The notes below the pieces were generated by a model. It worked only from the letters and a program-made list of their open reading frames with translations. It was not told where the DNA came from and searched no databases. 64,000 nt of DNA from Astropecten irregularis (Eukaryota > Echinodermata > Asteroidea > Paxillosida > Astropectinidae), in assembly GCA_963971285.1 (NCBI GenBank), contig OZ020258.1, positions 5,642,001-5,706,000 on the forward strand. Reading direction: 5' to 3'. The position numbers and the translations under genes are program-made. This document shows positions 37,601 to 42,415 of this stretch, in pieces. The first letter of the stretch is position 1. Each line of letters starts with the position of its first letter.

Positions 37601-39817
37601 CTAAATCTATCCACAGTTGGAGTTACTACTACGGATGGATGACAAGATGAGCCGTCAGCTTAGCTGTGAGATAGGAACAGGTAAGTTTGGATAACTAGCT
37701 GTAAGGCCTTAAAGGTACAATACTTGATTGGTAAAAGTCACAGGACAGCACTCATACTTTGTCTGATCAAACATGTGCATGAAATAATAAACCTGTGAAA
37801 ATTTGAGCTCAATCAGACATCTGAGTCACGAGAAAATAGCGAAAATCAGACTCATTTTTTTTTGTATACAACATGAAGAATGGTTTTGATCTTACCCCAA
37901 AATCTGTTTTCGGTCTTTGTTTTACTAATTTCTGGATAAATACAGCATTTCAGGTGGAAATATTTTAAAGTTATGTTTCTACCAGCACAATCTTCATACC
38001 CTAAAAGTTATACATAAATCTGTGATCATTTCTGTTTGGGTATGTTACCAATCCTGTACTGTATCTTTAAGATTTGCCAGTCATTAGAATGGGATAGTAA
38101 GTTCGTTCATAAGACATTCAGTCATTCTGTTCTAGGATATGATATGGCATCTTTGTAAACATTACGATCAGCGATCACTAAAATGAGAGTTAATTCCCTT
38201 TTTGTTTCGATTTGACCTCATTACAGATGACAGTCCATGGGGACTAGCCAATGAGCTCGTAGAATATGGCTTCATCAACGATGTAAGTACAGTTTTTTTT
38301 TTCTTCGTTTGTGTTTAACCAGAAGTAAATGGAGACAAGTAATGCACAAGAAATGTATCAAATGCTAGTTAGGAGGGCCTGACGTTTCGATCTTTTCAAG
38401 GCTTCATTTTAGCCTTTGAAATTAAGACCCTGCTAGGATCAAAATGTCAGGCCCTTCTAACTCCAAGCAGAACTAAACGGAACTAGACATTTATAATAAT
38501 AATAATAATGGACACTTATAATGCGTCAGTATCCACCAAGCATGACGCTCATGACGCAAAACAAAACTAAGAAAACAATTGCATTATACAGAAAAACGGT
38601 TGGCAAACAGAAGGGTTTTTATTTTTTGTCTGTTAAAAACAGCCACTGAGGCATTTTTTTCCCATTTTTTTTTTATATTGTTATTATTAAATTCAACTTG
38701 CTCGTAATTTGACACCTGATGACATCACAATGATGTCATTTCATTTTTTCAATGTAACACTTCACCGACTTGGATACAAATCAAGTTGCAACCCAATCGG
38801 AACTAGGGTTGGTTCAAAATTGATGTGTGAAGTTTGGCTCTTTTAAGGTATTGTCACGTGACACACGAGGACGTCATGATGACGTAAATGTTTGCCATAC
38901 ATTTACGCTATAGGGATTTTGTTTGGACGAAGTAGTTAAGATCGACTGTTTAAAAGTGACCAAAGTGGGGTGTAGAATGCTCCTGTACAAAGTCTATGGG
39001 AATTCTAGCGCAAAGAAAAGGAAGAAGAAAACCATACAGTACCCTGGCTGCTGTAAGGCGCACAGAGGCTAATCAAGCACAAAGCCATCTCTACCCTCGC
39101 ATGTACCCATTTACTCCTGGGTCAAGAGAAGCAATATGTGACAAAGCGTCTTGCCCAAGGATGCAAGCACCGAGAGCACATGGCTGGATTCGAAATCACA
39201 ATCTGTAGCCATTGACCACGAGATCTTGAGTACGACGTACCAGACCACAAGACCACAGCACCCCTACAACTTCATAGTTATCCCTAAGGCTGTGCATTGA
39301 CGGGTAATTTTGTAACCCGATACCTGTTTCTCAAAGGGTGGGTACCCGGGTACCCACAATTTAATATAAAACATAAGAAATTAAGATCCTGGAAATACAT
39401 GTATGTTGTGTAATGGCCATTGGTGAGTACTGGAACGCAGCGCTAGGTGTGCTTAAATTAAAAATTACACCTCGCGGCCGGGCTGCGTCACGTTGTCCAG
39501 TACCATGGATCGCAGTCCGGCTGCTTTAGTACGTGGTTTTAAAGATTTGCGGTAAGACAATTGACATTGCAAAACACTACAGATTTTGCAGGTCAGTGAT
39601 GTATTATGTGAAAAGGGGCATGGTGTTTATTTTTTGGTACTCGAATTGAGAATGCACAGCACGGATTAAAATGCACAGCCTTAGTTTACCCCCAGACTCC
39701 ATTTTCCTTTCTATTATGTCTCAGTGCGATCGGATACGAGTTGCTGCTCTAATTGAGGAGAAGATCCACTTCCCGACGAACCAGCCCATTGGACTTCCTG
39801 TCTCGGTCAGCTCGTAG
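14280..39817 (+). CDS. NRBP-family pseudokinase, 13 coding exons, 5' end missing
   Basis: Join: 14280-14402, 24280-24384, 25257-25387, 28343-28437, 29727-29810, 30992-31152, 32179-32308, 34974-35076, 35815-35865, 36427-36610, 37617-37680, 38227-38282, 39725-39817; 1380 nt, 459 aa plus stop. Every intron is GT-AG and all phases fit. The protein is recognised as the orthologue of vertebrate NRBP1/NRBP2 and fly Madm, a WNK-related pseudokinase. In vertebrates it acts as an adaptor in the cytoplasm and nucleus (reported partners include Elongin B/C, TSC22D proteins and Jab1; from memory). Beta-3 VVWN replaces VAVK, HGN replaces HRD, and KIGS stands at the DFG site. The C-terminal region (exons 8-13) is NRBP-specific. 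The start codon and acidic N-terminus (about 70 aa in vertebrates) are not in the window or were not found. Confidence 0.93.
14445..15067. mobile_element. M2 element interrupted by an M1-type insertion
   Basis: The outer ends GGGACCAATTTCATAGAGCTGCTT and GCTTAAGCAGTTTTATGAAATTGGACCCC (approximate) are inverted M2 ends. Just inside the left end, a piece of the second M1 subfamily begins at about 14467 (TTAAAGGTACAATACATGATTGG) and runs to about 14650. The remaining interior (TGGTGAATAAAATC, CAAACAATGGCCAAATAC) matches the M2 copy at 50456-50681. The M1 element therefore inserted after the M2 element. Confidence 0.75.
15107..15238. mobile_element. M3 element nested in an M7 element
   Basis: The ends are GGGGTTGATTTCACC and TTCGTGAAATCAAGCCC. 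The interior has CATGGGTTATCCTTTGTAACT and GATCGTAGGGCTTCG, as in the M3 copies at 44648-44895 and 61748-61897. Its flanks (AAGGGCCTTCACGAAACCA before, GGCTTGAGGCTTGGTTGGGC after) read together as one M7 end, so this copy sits inside an older M7 element that continues to about 15420. Confidence 0.75.
15239..16815. other. Intron 1 sequence, M7 remainder then nothing recognised
   Basis: 15239-15420 continues the M7 element (GGCTTTATTTCGCTGCTGC, GCGAAATGAAGGGATTGGGC). The rest is AT-rich intron without recognisable exon, RNA or repeat. Confidence 0.45.
16816..17525. mobile_element. F element, copy 2, with H element inserted
   Basis: Matches copy 1 at 12380-12870 block by block, including TTCTGAAT, GCATGCGCGAT, GACAGGAAGTTCG, CTTGCATGATGGGATA and the GTGTGTGTG end. 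Between about 17181 and 17347 it is split by a complete H hairpin element, which accounts for most of the length difference. Confidence 0.7.
17181..17347 (+). mobile_element. H hairpin element, copy 2
   Basis: It begins AATACCAGTAATAAACTG and carries CTTGGAGTATGGAGGGCCTG. Its inverted complement, CAAGCCCTCCTAACTCCAAG, lies at the far end, so the 3' half folds on itself. The flanks TTTCCAAAACA and TTTCAAAAAGA may be a decayed target duplication. Confidence 0.7.
17832..18203. mobile_element. M1 element, full length
   Basis: It begins TTAAAGGTACTATCATATTTTGG. It contains ATTACAGGGTATAAAGATAG, GTTCTGATCTCCGAGATCA and the variant 3' half TTTTGCTGTTTTCTACCATTT...TTCCATGACAAATC, shared with the copy at 25479-25880. 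It ends near ACTTTACTAAAGTATGATAC. Confidence 0.75.
18204..18896. other. No feature recognised
   Basis: Intron 1 sequence. No exon or known repeat was identified. Confidence 0.4.
18897..19205 (+). mobile_element. tRNA-derived SINE with a conserved central domain, copy 1
   Basis: The 5' part is tRNA-like (TGGCAAGTGCTTTAGGCACT..., B-box-like GGTTCGATCC at 18949-18958). It is followed by the block TTTTTCTCCGGGTTGTCCGG and TTTTCCTCCCTCCACAAAATC. I recognise this block as a SINE central domain shared widely among invertebrates, possibly the one called Nin-DC (from memory). A second copy lies at 28560-28855. Transcription would be by RNA polymerase III if the element were active. Confidence 0.8.
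19441..19735. mobile_element. Foldback element with a (GGCTCA)n expansion
   Basis: The left arm (GAAAAACCACAAGCTATATTTT, TATGGATGACAGAGCCGGAG) and right arm (CTCCAGTTCTGTCATCCATATGATG, AAAATATAGCTTAAGTGG) are inverted complements. The right arm contains about eight perfect GGCTCA hexamers at roughly 19606-19652. The antisense strand reads these as Glu-Pro repeats, a by-product of the microsatellite and not a gene. Related pieces occur at 32590-32990. Confidence 0.75.
19810..20319. other. Foldback-derived and unassigned intron sequence
   Basis: 19800-19900 resembles the arms of the preceding foldback family (GGAGCCTGAGACGGAGCCTC). No gene was recognised in the rest, although frames of 136 and 145 codons exist on both strands over 20005-20442. 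Confidence 0.35.
20320..20600 (-). repeat. R2 dispersed repeat, copy 1
   Basis: On the minus strand this reads GCAACATTTGGCCGCCCATGC preceded by AAAATGTTAATTTTGGTCAC, matching 52370-52570 on the plus strand (AAAATGTTGAAGTTGGTCAC, AATTTGGCCGCCCATGC). Similarity is moderate. The 145-codon antisense frame beside it is probably repeat-derived. Confidence 0.5.
20766..21128. mobile_element. M2 element, 363 bp
   Basis: It starts GGGGCCAGTTTCATGGAGCTG and ends GCAATGAAATTGGCCCC. Subterminal TTAAGCACA/TGCTAAGC motifs are inverted. The block AAAATTCCATTTGATATTCA and AGCGAACAACAGCCAAAG is shared with the copies at 23889 and 53478. The middle carries about 120 bp not present in the short copies. Confidence 0.8.
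21402..21774. mobile_element. M1 element, full length
   Basis: TTAAAGGTACCTTGGTAGC at the left and CCAAAGTATGATATTATTACCTTTAA at the right. All internal blocks are present, so it serves well as the family's reference copy (373 bp). Confidence 0.85.
22440..22760. mobile_element. M1 element, inverted relative to the 21402 copy
   Basis: It begins TTTAAAGGTGGCTTCATACTTTGG and then GTCAAAGAAATGCAGATTC. It ends with TTTCTGTTTTGGTATGCTACC and AAAGTATGTAC. The internal block AAAAAGTGGGCACC of other copies is deleted here. Confidence 0.75.
22866..23130. repeat. R3 dispersed repeat, copy 1
   Basis: Built from repeated GTTATAGTGGT words and GGGAGCCAAGGATGATGTTCG, flanked by ACAGTGGAACGGCACTATAAC. The same words occur at 36095-36350 and 42252-42415. 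The end resembles that of a TIR element, but I could not define both ends. Confidence 0.65.
23131..23888. other. No feature recognised
   Basis: Intron 1 sequence with a strong TGTACATG cluster at 23145-23440. The 137-codon minus frame at 23472-23885 has no recognisable domain and overlaps the edge of an M2 element. Confidence 0.4.
23889..24068. mobile_element. M2 element, degenerate copy
   Basis: The left end GGGGCCAATTTTATGGAGCTGC is intact and followed by TTAGCACAAAAATGTCC and ATTCCATTTGATATTTATGG. The right end is decayed, with only TCTCCATGAAATTGCGG left. Confidence 0.65.
24280..24384 (+). CDS. NRBP coding exon 2: alpha-C region and beta-4
   Basis: 35 codons, phase 0/0; acceptor TTTTGACAG, donor GTAGGT. 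It encodes EKIRVKFDNLIQLEH, then CNIVKFHKYWAD. Aligning by eye to WNK-type kinases puts Asp of KFDNL where the alpha-C Glu normally stands. HxNIVKF and the KYWAD end are hallmarks shared with vertebrate NRBP. Confidence 0.95.
24486..24655 (+). repeat. C-rich minisatellite (CCCCTAACT/CCCTCAACT-type units)
   Basis: About 170 bp of 12- to 24-bp imperfect tandem units such as AACTCCGCCCCTAACTTTGCC. Strand composition is strongly skewed (C-rich, nearly G-free) and the array starts about 100 bp after an exon. It produces open frames of Pro/Ser/Asn/Ala repeats in two phases, which are not coding. Confidence 0.85.
24985..25030 (+). repeat. Possible tRNA/SINE 3' half (B-box-like)
   Basis: GGAGATCGCTGGTTCGAATC followed by CCACTTC contains a perfect GGTTCGAATCC B box. 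I see no matching A box or acceptor stem upstream. It may be a truncated SINE head, or chance. Confidence 0.35.
25257..25387 (+). CDS. NRBP coding exon 3: hinge to alpha-E
   Basis: 43 codons plus two bases (phase 0 in, 2 out); acceptor CATCAACAG, donor GTGAAT. It encodes VIFITEYMSSGSLHQFLKR, then the basic KKDKRN stretch, and WKRWCTQILSAL, ending in a split Ser codon. ITEYMSSGSL is the hinge, very close to vertebrate NRBP and recognisably related to WNK kinases. Confidence 0.95.
25479..25880. mobile_element. M1 element, full length
   Basis: It begins TTAAAGGTAATATTATACTTT, contains GTCAAAGAAATACAGATTCAC and the variant half GCTGTTTTCCACTGTTTCC...TTCCATGACAAATC, as at 17832-18203. It starts about 90 bp after an exon donor. 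Confidence 0.75.
26403..26769. mobile_element. M1 element, full length
   Basis: It runs from TTAAGTTAACTTCATATTTTGG to GATAGCGCCTTTAA. AGAAATGCAGATTCA is present as an internal tandem duplication near 26437-26465. It has the same orientation as the 22440 copy. Confidence 0.8.
27000..27235. mobile_element. M2 element, 236 bp
   Basis: The ends are GGGGCCAATTTTCACGGTCCTG and AACAGCTCCATGAAATGGGGCCCC (approximate); subterminal GCTTAGCACAAAATCTTGCTAAGC forms its own hairpin. Shares TGTTGTGTATCACTTGTTCTTTGG with the copy at 49003. Confidence 0.8.
27768..27877. mobile_element. M1 element, internally deleted (110 bp)
   Basis: Only the two ends remain: TTAAAGGTAACATCATAGATG and GCATTTCTTTGACAAAAACC...ACCTTTTAA. 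This is a typical solo-end or internal-deletion derivative of a MITE. Confidence 0.75.
28000..28160. mobile_element. M9 element half, holding an empty H-element site
   Basis: It begins with a duplicated GCTCCATAAGTGCCATTC and goes on through CCACATAATTTATCT to AAAGTTGTCTTGTCTC and AATAATTATTTC. This is the left half of the element at 35133-35714. At 28124-28138 it carries TTGTCTCAATAATTA without interruption, exactly where the other copy has the H element inserted. Confidence 0.75.
28343..28437 (+). CDS. NRBP coding exon 4: degenerate catalytic loop and DFG site
   Basis: 95 bp, phase 2 in and 1 out; acceptor TCTCCAATGCAG, donor GTAAGG. Completes Ser, then YLHTCSPPIIHGNLTTDTIF and IQHNGLIKIGS. 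IHGN replaces the catalytic IHRD and KIGS replaces the Mg-binding DFG; both changes are standard for NRBP, so the protein is predicted to be catalytically inert. Confidence 0.96.
28560..28855 (+). mobile_element. tRNA-derived SINE, copy 2
   Basis: Second copy of the SINE at 18897-19205 in the same orientation: GCATTAGGCACTCGCCTTTC, B box GGTTCGATCC, GTGGTTCTCTCCTGTACTAC, TTTTCCTCCTTCCACAAAAA and ATGGGTTGATGTGGCCGGC. The A-box region is decayed. Confidence 0.8.
28931..29157. mobile_element. M7 element
   Basis: The ends are GGGCCTTTTATGAAATGAGG and CTTGGTTTCGTGAAAAGCCC, complementary with mismatches. Inside, AAATGAAATGAAGGGTTTGAG and CCCAATCCCTTCATTTCG form further inverted pairs. A second, interrupted M7 copy surrounds 15107-15238. 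Confidence 0.7.
29727..29810 (+). CDS. NRBP coding exon 5: activation segment and APE-like motif
   Basis: 84 bp, phase 1 in and 1 out; acceptor TTTCTTTCAG, donor GTAGGT. It encodes VAPDAIHNHVKTYREEQRN, then MHYISPEYG. SPE stands at the APE motif position. The segment is short and lacks the usual phosphorylation-loop Thr, as in vertebrate NRBP. Confidence 0.94.
30541..30910. mobile_element. M1 element, full length
   Basis: It runs from TTAAAGGTAATATCATACTTAC to CCAAAGTATGATATTACCTTTAA and lies about 80 bp before an exon acceptor. All family blocks are present, 370 bp. Confidence 0.85.
30992..31152 (+). CDS. NRBP coding exon 6: alpha-F and following lobe
   Basis: 161 bp, phase 1 in and 0 out; acceptor CCTTCACAG, donor GTAAGC. 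It encodes ESQDLLTTAVDIYAFGICAL, then EMAVVEI and a longer loop (PTNGDSKH) before AIDQLEDPLQR. The alpha-F Asp (DIYAFG) that holds the C-lobe together is kept, so the fold is expected to be intact. Confidence 0.95.
31617..31690 (-). pseudogene. tRNA-like sequence, degenerate (tRNA pseudogene or SINE head)
   Basis: On the minus strand the 74 nt start GGGCTGGCTAGCTCAGCTGG, a perfect A-box region. They end TTCGAACCCCGCTCCAGTC, and GGCTGG can pair with CCAGTC as an acceptor stem (one G-T pair). The D stem has one mismatch and the T stem about three, so a working tRNA is unlikely. No reliable anticodon can be read. It lies antisense in an NRBP intron. Confidence 0.6.
31691..32178. other. Intron 6 remainder, nothing recognised
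   Basis: No repeat or RNA was identified between the tRNA-like sequence and the next exon. Confidence 0.4.
32179..32308 (+). CDS. NRBP coding exon 7: end of the pseudokinase domain
   Basis: 130 bp, phase 0 in and 1 out; acceptor TTTCTTTCTAG, donor GTAAGT. It encodes DFIRKCVGPVSTRPSARELL, then FHNVLFEVHSLKLLSAHCYV. The alpha-I Arg of TRPSARELL is conserved, as in active kinases and in NRBP. Confidence 0.95.
32590..32990. repeat. Foldback-family remnants and a SINE tail
   Basis: 32620-32660 (GGCTCAGGTTCCGGCTCTGG) and 32885-32975 (AGCTTCAGCTTCAATGAAAA, GAGCCTGAGCC) are arms of the family at 19441-19735. Between them, about 32815-32880 (GTGCTTTGTAACCG, AATGGCGCTATATTAAATA, then GGATTGGATTGGATTGG) looks like a SINE 3' tail with a short terminal repeat, possibly inserted in the foldback element. 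Confidence 0.6.
33097..34584. mobile_element. 1.49-kb TIR element with 11-bp target duplication
   Basis: The ends CAGTGTTCTCCAAC (33097) and GTTGGAGAACACTG (ending 34584) are perfect 14-bp inverted repeats. Immediately outside them lie identical CTTTATTCAGT copies (33086-33096 and 34585-34595). The subterminal left side repeats CCGCCACGCTT; the right side has a GC-rich palindromic stretch around 34490-34550. No transposase is recognised; the longest frames are 60-72 codons, so it is non-autonomous or dead. CAGTG ends recall hAT elements, but their 8-bp duplication does not fit. An 11-bp duplication is closer to Mutator-like elements. Confidence 0.85.
34726..34939. mobile_element. M1 element, truncated, next to an exon
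   Basis: It contains CAATTTTGATCTTTAAAAGAT, TTTTTCACTGTTTTCTCC and CATTTCTTTGACAAAAACC, and ends GACGTTACCTTTAA. The other half is missing. It ends 34 bp before the next splice acceptor, so it may contribute to the polypyrimidine and branch region of that intron. Confidence 0.75.
34974..35076 (+). CDS. NRBP coding exon 8: linker after the pseudokinase domain
   Basis: 103 bp, phase 1 in and 2 out; acceptor TTGCAATATTAG, donor GTAAGT. It encodes NILDHADNTLTERLSPDKVI followed by ASVAHPDGREGVQW. Sequence conservation to vertebrates is weak here, as expected for the linker. The call rests on position, phase and clean splice sites. Confidence 0.88.
35133..35714. mobile_element. M9 element, full, with H element inserted
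   Basis: The ends ATGGTGCTCCACGAGTGCCA and GGCACCCATGGAGCACCGCA are inverted complements over about 28 bp with few mismatches. The interior has repeated AAGTCGAC/GTCGACTT words. Without the 137-bp insertion the element is about 430 bp. It fills most of the intron between two exons. Confidence 0.8.
35238..35374 (+). mobile_element. H hairpin element, copy 3, with 15-bp target duplication
   Basis: It begins ATACAAGTAATAAACTGC. Its 3' part is a long hairpin, TGCTTAAAGTAAGAAGGGCC and GACGCGTTTCGATCC pairing with complements up to CTACTTTAAGCA. It is bordered on both sides by TTGTCTCAATAATTA (35223-35237 and 35375-35389). The unoccupied version of this site is present at 28124-28138. Confidence 0.88.
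35815..35865 (+). CDS. NRBP coding exon 9
   Basis: 51 bp, phase 2 in and 2 out; acceptor TTATCTTTGCAG, donor GTAAGT. It encodes VSQVPALEIEKFIEEV, matching the vertebrate segment that reads (from memory) SPALELDKFLEDV. It opens the conserved NRBP C-terminal domain. Confidence 0.93.
36095..36350. repeat. R3 dispersed repeat, copy 2
   Basis: It contains GATGATGTTTGGTATAGCCG, TATAACGAACACCGCTATACC, CGAACATCATCCTTGGCTCCC and ACTATAACGAACGACC, and ends with TACAGTGGAGTTTCACTGTA, itself an inverted repeat. It ends about 75 bp before an exon. Confidence 0.7.
36427..36610 (+). CDS. NRBP coding exon 10
   Basis: 184 bp, phase 2 in and 0 out; acceptor CTTTTGCAG, donor GTAAGC. It encodes NGVYPLTAYALPEPHPAKTR, a Pro/Thr/Ser-rich linker, then VEVESRSITLMQCDMKEEEE. 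NG(V/I)YPLTA and (I/V)xLMQC are strongly conserved in NRBP; the middle is not. Reading on past the donor meets a TAG after five codons, so the intron call is firm. Confidence 0.95.
36628..37492 (+). repeat. Intronic 27-bp minisatellite, ~32 units
   Basis: Tandem 27-bp units of the type GAGTCAGTGTCAAATACC followed by AAGGATCTT, starting 17 bp after the splice donor of coding exon 10. The central units (about 36780-36980) are almost identical; the outer ones vary (AAGGAACTT, AGGGAACTT, ACGGAACTA). The last 70 bp contain shortened units of about 15 bp. Because 27 is divisible by three, long frames stay open on both strands (266 codons forward, 361 reverse). These are consequences of the repeat. 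Confidence 0.95.
37617..37680 (+). CDS. NRBP coding exon 11
   Basis: 64 bp, phase 0 in and 1 out; acceptor CTATCCACAG, donor GTAAGT. It encodes LELLLRMDDKMSRQLSCEIG, aligning with the vertebrate LTLLLKLEDKLNRHLSCDL segment (from memory). An amphipathic helix of the C-terminal domain. Confidence 0.95.
37709..38070. mobile_element. M1-related element, second subfamily, full length
   Basis: It runs from TTAAAGGTACAATACTTGATTGG to TTACCAATCCTGTACTGTATC and TTTAA. Contains GTGAAAATTTGAGCTCAATC and TCTGAGTCACGAGAAAATAG. It starts 29 bp after an exon donor. Same subfamily as 10459-10840 and the insert at 14467. Confidence 0.85.
38227..38282 (+). CDS. NRBP coding exon 12
   Basis: 56 bp, phase 1 in and 0 out; acceptor CCTCATTACAG, donor GTAAGT. 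It encodes DDSPWGLANELVEYGFIND, corresponding to the vertebrate ELAAELVQLGFIS stretch (from memory). Short but well conserved at ELV..GFI. Confidence 0.93.
38350..38468 (+). mobile_element. H hairpin element, copy 4
   Basis: TAGTTAGGAGGGCCTGACG with TTTCGATC at the left is complementary to GATCAAAATGTCAGGCCCTT and CTAACTCC at the right. The loop itself contains a smaller inverted pair, AAGGCTTCATTTTAGCCTT. It lies about 70 bp after an exon. Confidence 0.7.
38490..39262 (-). repeat. SINE-derived fragments in intron 12
   Basis: 38498-38570 (repeated AATAAT, then GGACACTTATAATGCGTCAG, TATCCACCAAGCATGACGC) has the look of a SINE or LINE tail. 39045-39262 (GTACCCATTTACTCCTGGGT, CGTCTTGCCCAAGGATGCAA, then TGAGTACGACGTACCAGACC) resembles, on the minus strand, the body and tRNA-like head of a SINE, with a broken B box in GGATTCGAAATC. 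The piece in between contains TGACGTCATGATGACGT and is unassigned. Confidence 0.55.
39725..39817 (+). CDS. NRBP coding exon 13 (last) with stop codon
   Basis: 93 bp including TAG at 39815-39817; acceptor TTATGTCTCAG. It encodes CDRIRVAALIEEKIHFPTNQ, then PIGLPVSVSS. It aligns with the vertebrate C-terminus, which also ends in a VTVSS-like tail (from memory). The matching end confirms that the gene model is complete at its 3' side. Confidence 0.94.
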   Translation, partial: CDRIRVAALIEEKIHFPTNQPIGLPVSVSS

Positions 39818-40994
39818 CACAGACCTCACGGCGACGACGGACGACACCAGTCAGAAGAATTTCAATCAATGCAATTTCAAACAAGTCATTCAATTCCTTT
39901 TTCCTCTGTAGTTCCTTCTCAACATAGCGTCTGAGAACGTGATAAAACTTTGCTTTAAACGCTTCGTTCCCAACAGAAGTGATAAAGATTGCACATGTAA
40001 TTCTTATATTTATAAGCCAGTGATACATTCAGACACGGATTTTAGTGAATCTGCCGGGGTTTAATCAAGCCTCAGGCTGATCCTGGGTTAAATCTGAGTT
40101 GCGTTCACACCATGGTTCAACAGTGAGGGATCATAACTCCACAACTCCACCACTTCATTGGTCTTCAGAAATCCAGCCATCCATCTCTTCTATCCCACTG
40201 GGTATCTAGCTACGCCTTATCCCCGAGTATTGGTTGTGAGGTCGTGATTTGTGTTCGGCTGGAATGTTGAATTCCACAGGTGACCCTATTATGGTGCAAT
40301 GTTGTATCATTGATCTAGATGGAAACTTTGGCAATTGAAACAAATCTTCGTTAAATTGGATACGGGATGGTTTATAGTGGAATTGATTTTTCTAGTTTTT
40401 GATTCTCAATTCTTGGGAGGGCATGTTTGATCCCCCTATATCCCTTTCCATCCTCTTCCTGTTTTGGTTTTTTGGGGTCTGAGAAGTTTATCTTCTGTTG
40501 GGTTGGAATGGAATGGCGATTGTTTTGGGGAGAAAACAAAAACGGATTGGGTGTTTTTGTTTGGTCTGAATCACTGCCAGAGAGATGTGACTTCTCAGGG
40601 CTCGAGGGGATGTAATATGGTTCCCATTTACCTCCAGTGTATAGTTTATTTTGACTGTGGGCTGTTTTTGCAATATGGTGGGCAATAGTACCTATCGACA
40701 TGGACCAAGTCTAATAATAACATGGGGTTATATGATTTAGTTTCTGTAATTGTATGGGACTCTATTAATCCTTCCTATGACTCCTATTCCCTCTCTTTCA
40801 CCTAAGCTAAAGTGCTTCATCTTGTGACGTGCACAGATGAGGTACTTATGAATACAAAATATTGGCCCATTGATGTAAAAAGGCGACAACTCAATTTTGT
40901 GAAATGGAGTGGATGGTTTTGCAGCTGCATTCTACAGTTTCACATCGTGACTAGTCTGTGCTTTGTACCTTCTTGATTAATTTGAGGGCAGTCC
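39818..40994 (+). other. Probable 3' UTR of the NRBP gene
   Basis: Follows the stop codon directly. No further conserved frame, splice pattern or MITE was recognised, and the sequence is mostly plain AT-rich DNA. How far the 3' UTR extends cannot be decided from sequence alone; strong AATAAA-type signals with adjacent GT-rich sequence are rare before 41.5 kb. Confidence 0.5.
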
Positions 40995-41385
40995 TGAGAA
41001 GACTGATCCTAAGATACCTCACAGACACCCTGCTGCATAAGGTAACCCTCATAGTTACAGGGCATGCAGTTATTGAGCATGCAGTCTGACCCTACAATAC
41101 CTTACAGACTCCCTGCTGCATGAGGTAACCCTCCTAGTAGCAGGGCAGTTATTGAACAAGCAGTCTGACCCTACAATACCTTACAGACTCCCTGCTGCAT
41201 AAGGTAGCCCTCCTAGTGGCAGGGCAGTTATTGAACAAGCAGTCTGACCCTACAGTACCTTACAGACTCCCTGCTGCATAAGGTAACCCTCCTAGTGGCA
41301 GGGCAGTTATTGAACAAGCAGTCTGACCCTACAGTACCTTACAGACTCCCTGCTGCATAAGATCACCCTCCTAGTGACAGGGTTA
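40995..41385 (+). repeat. 79-bp tandem repeat, ~4.5 units
   Basis: Units of 79 bp containing CCTTACAGACTCCCTGCTGC, ATAAGGTAACCCTCCTAGTG and AGTTATTGAACAAGCAGTCT. The first unit differs slightly (ATGCAGTTATTGAGCATGC). If the 3' UTR reaches this far, the repeat would be transcribed with the NRBP mRNA. Confidence 0.9.
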
Positions 41386-42251
41386 TATAGGGTCTACCGT
41401 CTAATTCTGAAACCGTAGACCAATTAAAAAAAGGCATCCTAAGCCACACTAGAAAATCGAAAGAAACTCATAATTATAAACTAACGTTTGTAATGTTACA
41501 CCCTTAAGATTGCTTTTGAGTCTCCATAAGTTGATTACGTTTCAAATAAAAAAAAATGTCACATTTTATGTGATATTTTCCTTGGTCAAAAATATACAAC
41601 ATGTAAAAGCTTTGTTGTATAAAGTCCCGCAGCAAAATATACAGATATTTGGACAAGGCTTTGCTATTAATAATTACAGTGTGCATCGTGATGCATCATA
41701 AAACGCGTGCTAGATATTTATACCTTAAGATTAAAATATAAAGTAAGAAATGTTAAAAAACAGTACAATGAAGCATGATAGGGAGCATTTAGTAAGTATA
41801 TAAGAGAGATACGTAGAGTAGCTTTAGAATTTTAATATTAGTGTAAATAATATAGAAATATAGCTTATGGCTTCAGTCTTTGCTTCATGGTTAATAATAT
41901 TTTGATTATTATTATTTTGTTTTTCTGAAACAAATTGATTTGATGTACTTTTTGTGAATTTGTCCAAGTACGGTCTGTTGGATTTCAAAGTCGTGACCTC
42001 CAAAATATACTTCATGCATTGACAATGTACTTCCGTCAGCCCTGAACTTCATTACAATAGAGCTTTAATACGTAAAATCGGTACCCTCAAAGTCTAACTT
42101 CTGCATACTTTCCATGATCAATGTGGACTCAATCTGTCAATCAGGTTTATGCCAACTATGATCCAGGACACAGCAGGGACTTGGAGATGATAGTTCCAGG
42201 CTAGGGATTATAGAAGCCCCAAGACCCCAGGCAAATCTCAGGCCAGGCCAG
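41386..42251. other. AT-rich sequence, candidate poly(A) signals, no gene
   Basis: Contains CAAATAAAAAAAAATG near 41538, a possible early polyadenylation signal. Otherwise nothing was recognised. Confidence 0.35.
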
Positions 42252-42415
42252 GTCAGGCCGAACACTGCTATACCGAACATCATCCTTGGCTCCCAATTTG
42301 TGTGTATAATGTACAGGCCTGTTGAATATGGTTCACTTATAATGAACGACCACTATAACTGACATTTTATGTGAGTGCTTGCGTTTTCGTTATAGTGGTG
42401 TGCCACTGTATACAC
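42252..42415. repeat. R3 dispersed repeat, copy 3
   Basis: ACACTGCTATACCGAACATC, CATCCTTGGCTCCCAATTTG and TCGTTATAGTGGTGTGCCAC, in the same orientation as the copy at 36095. The left part is missing. Confidence 0.7.
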
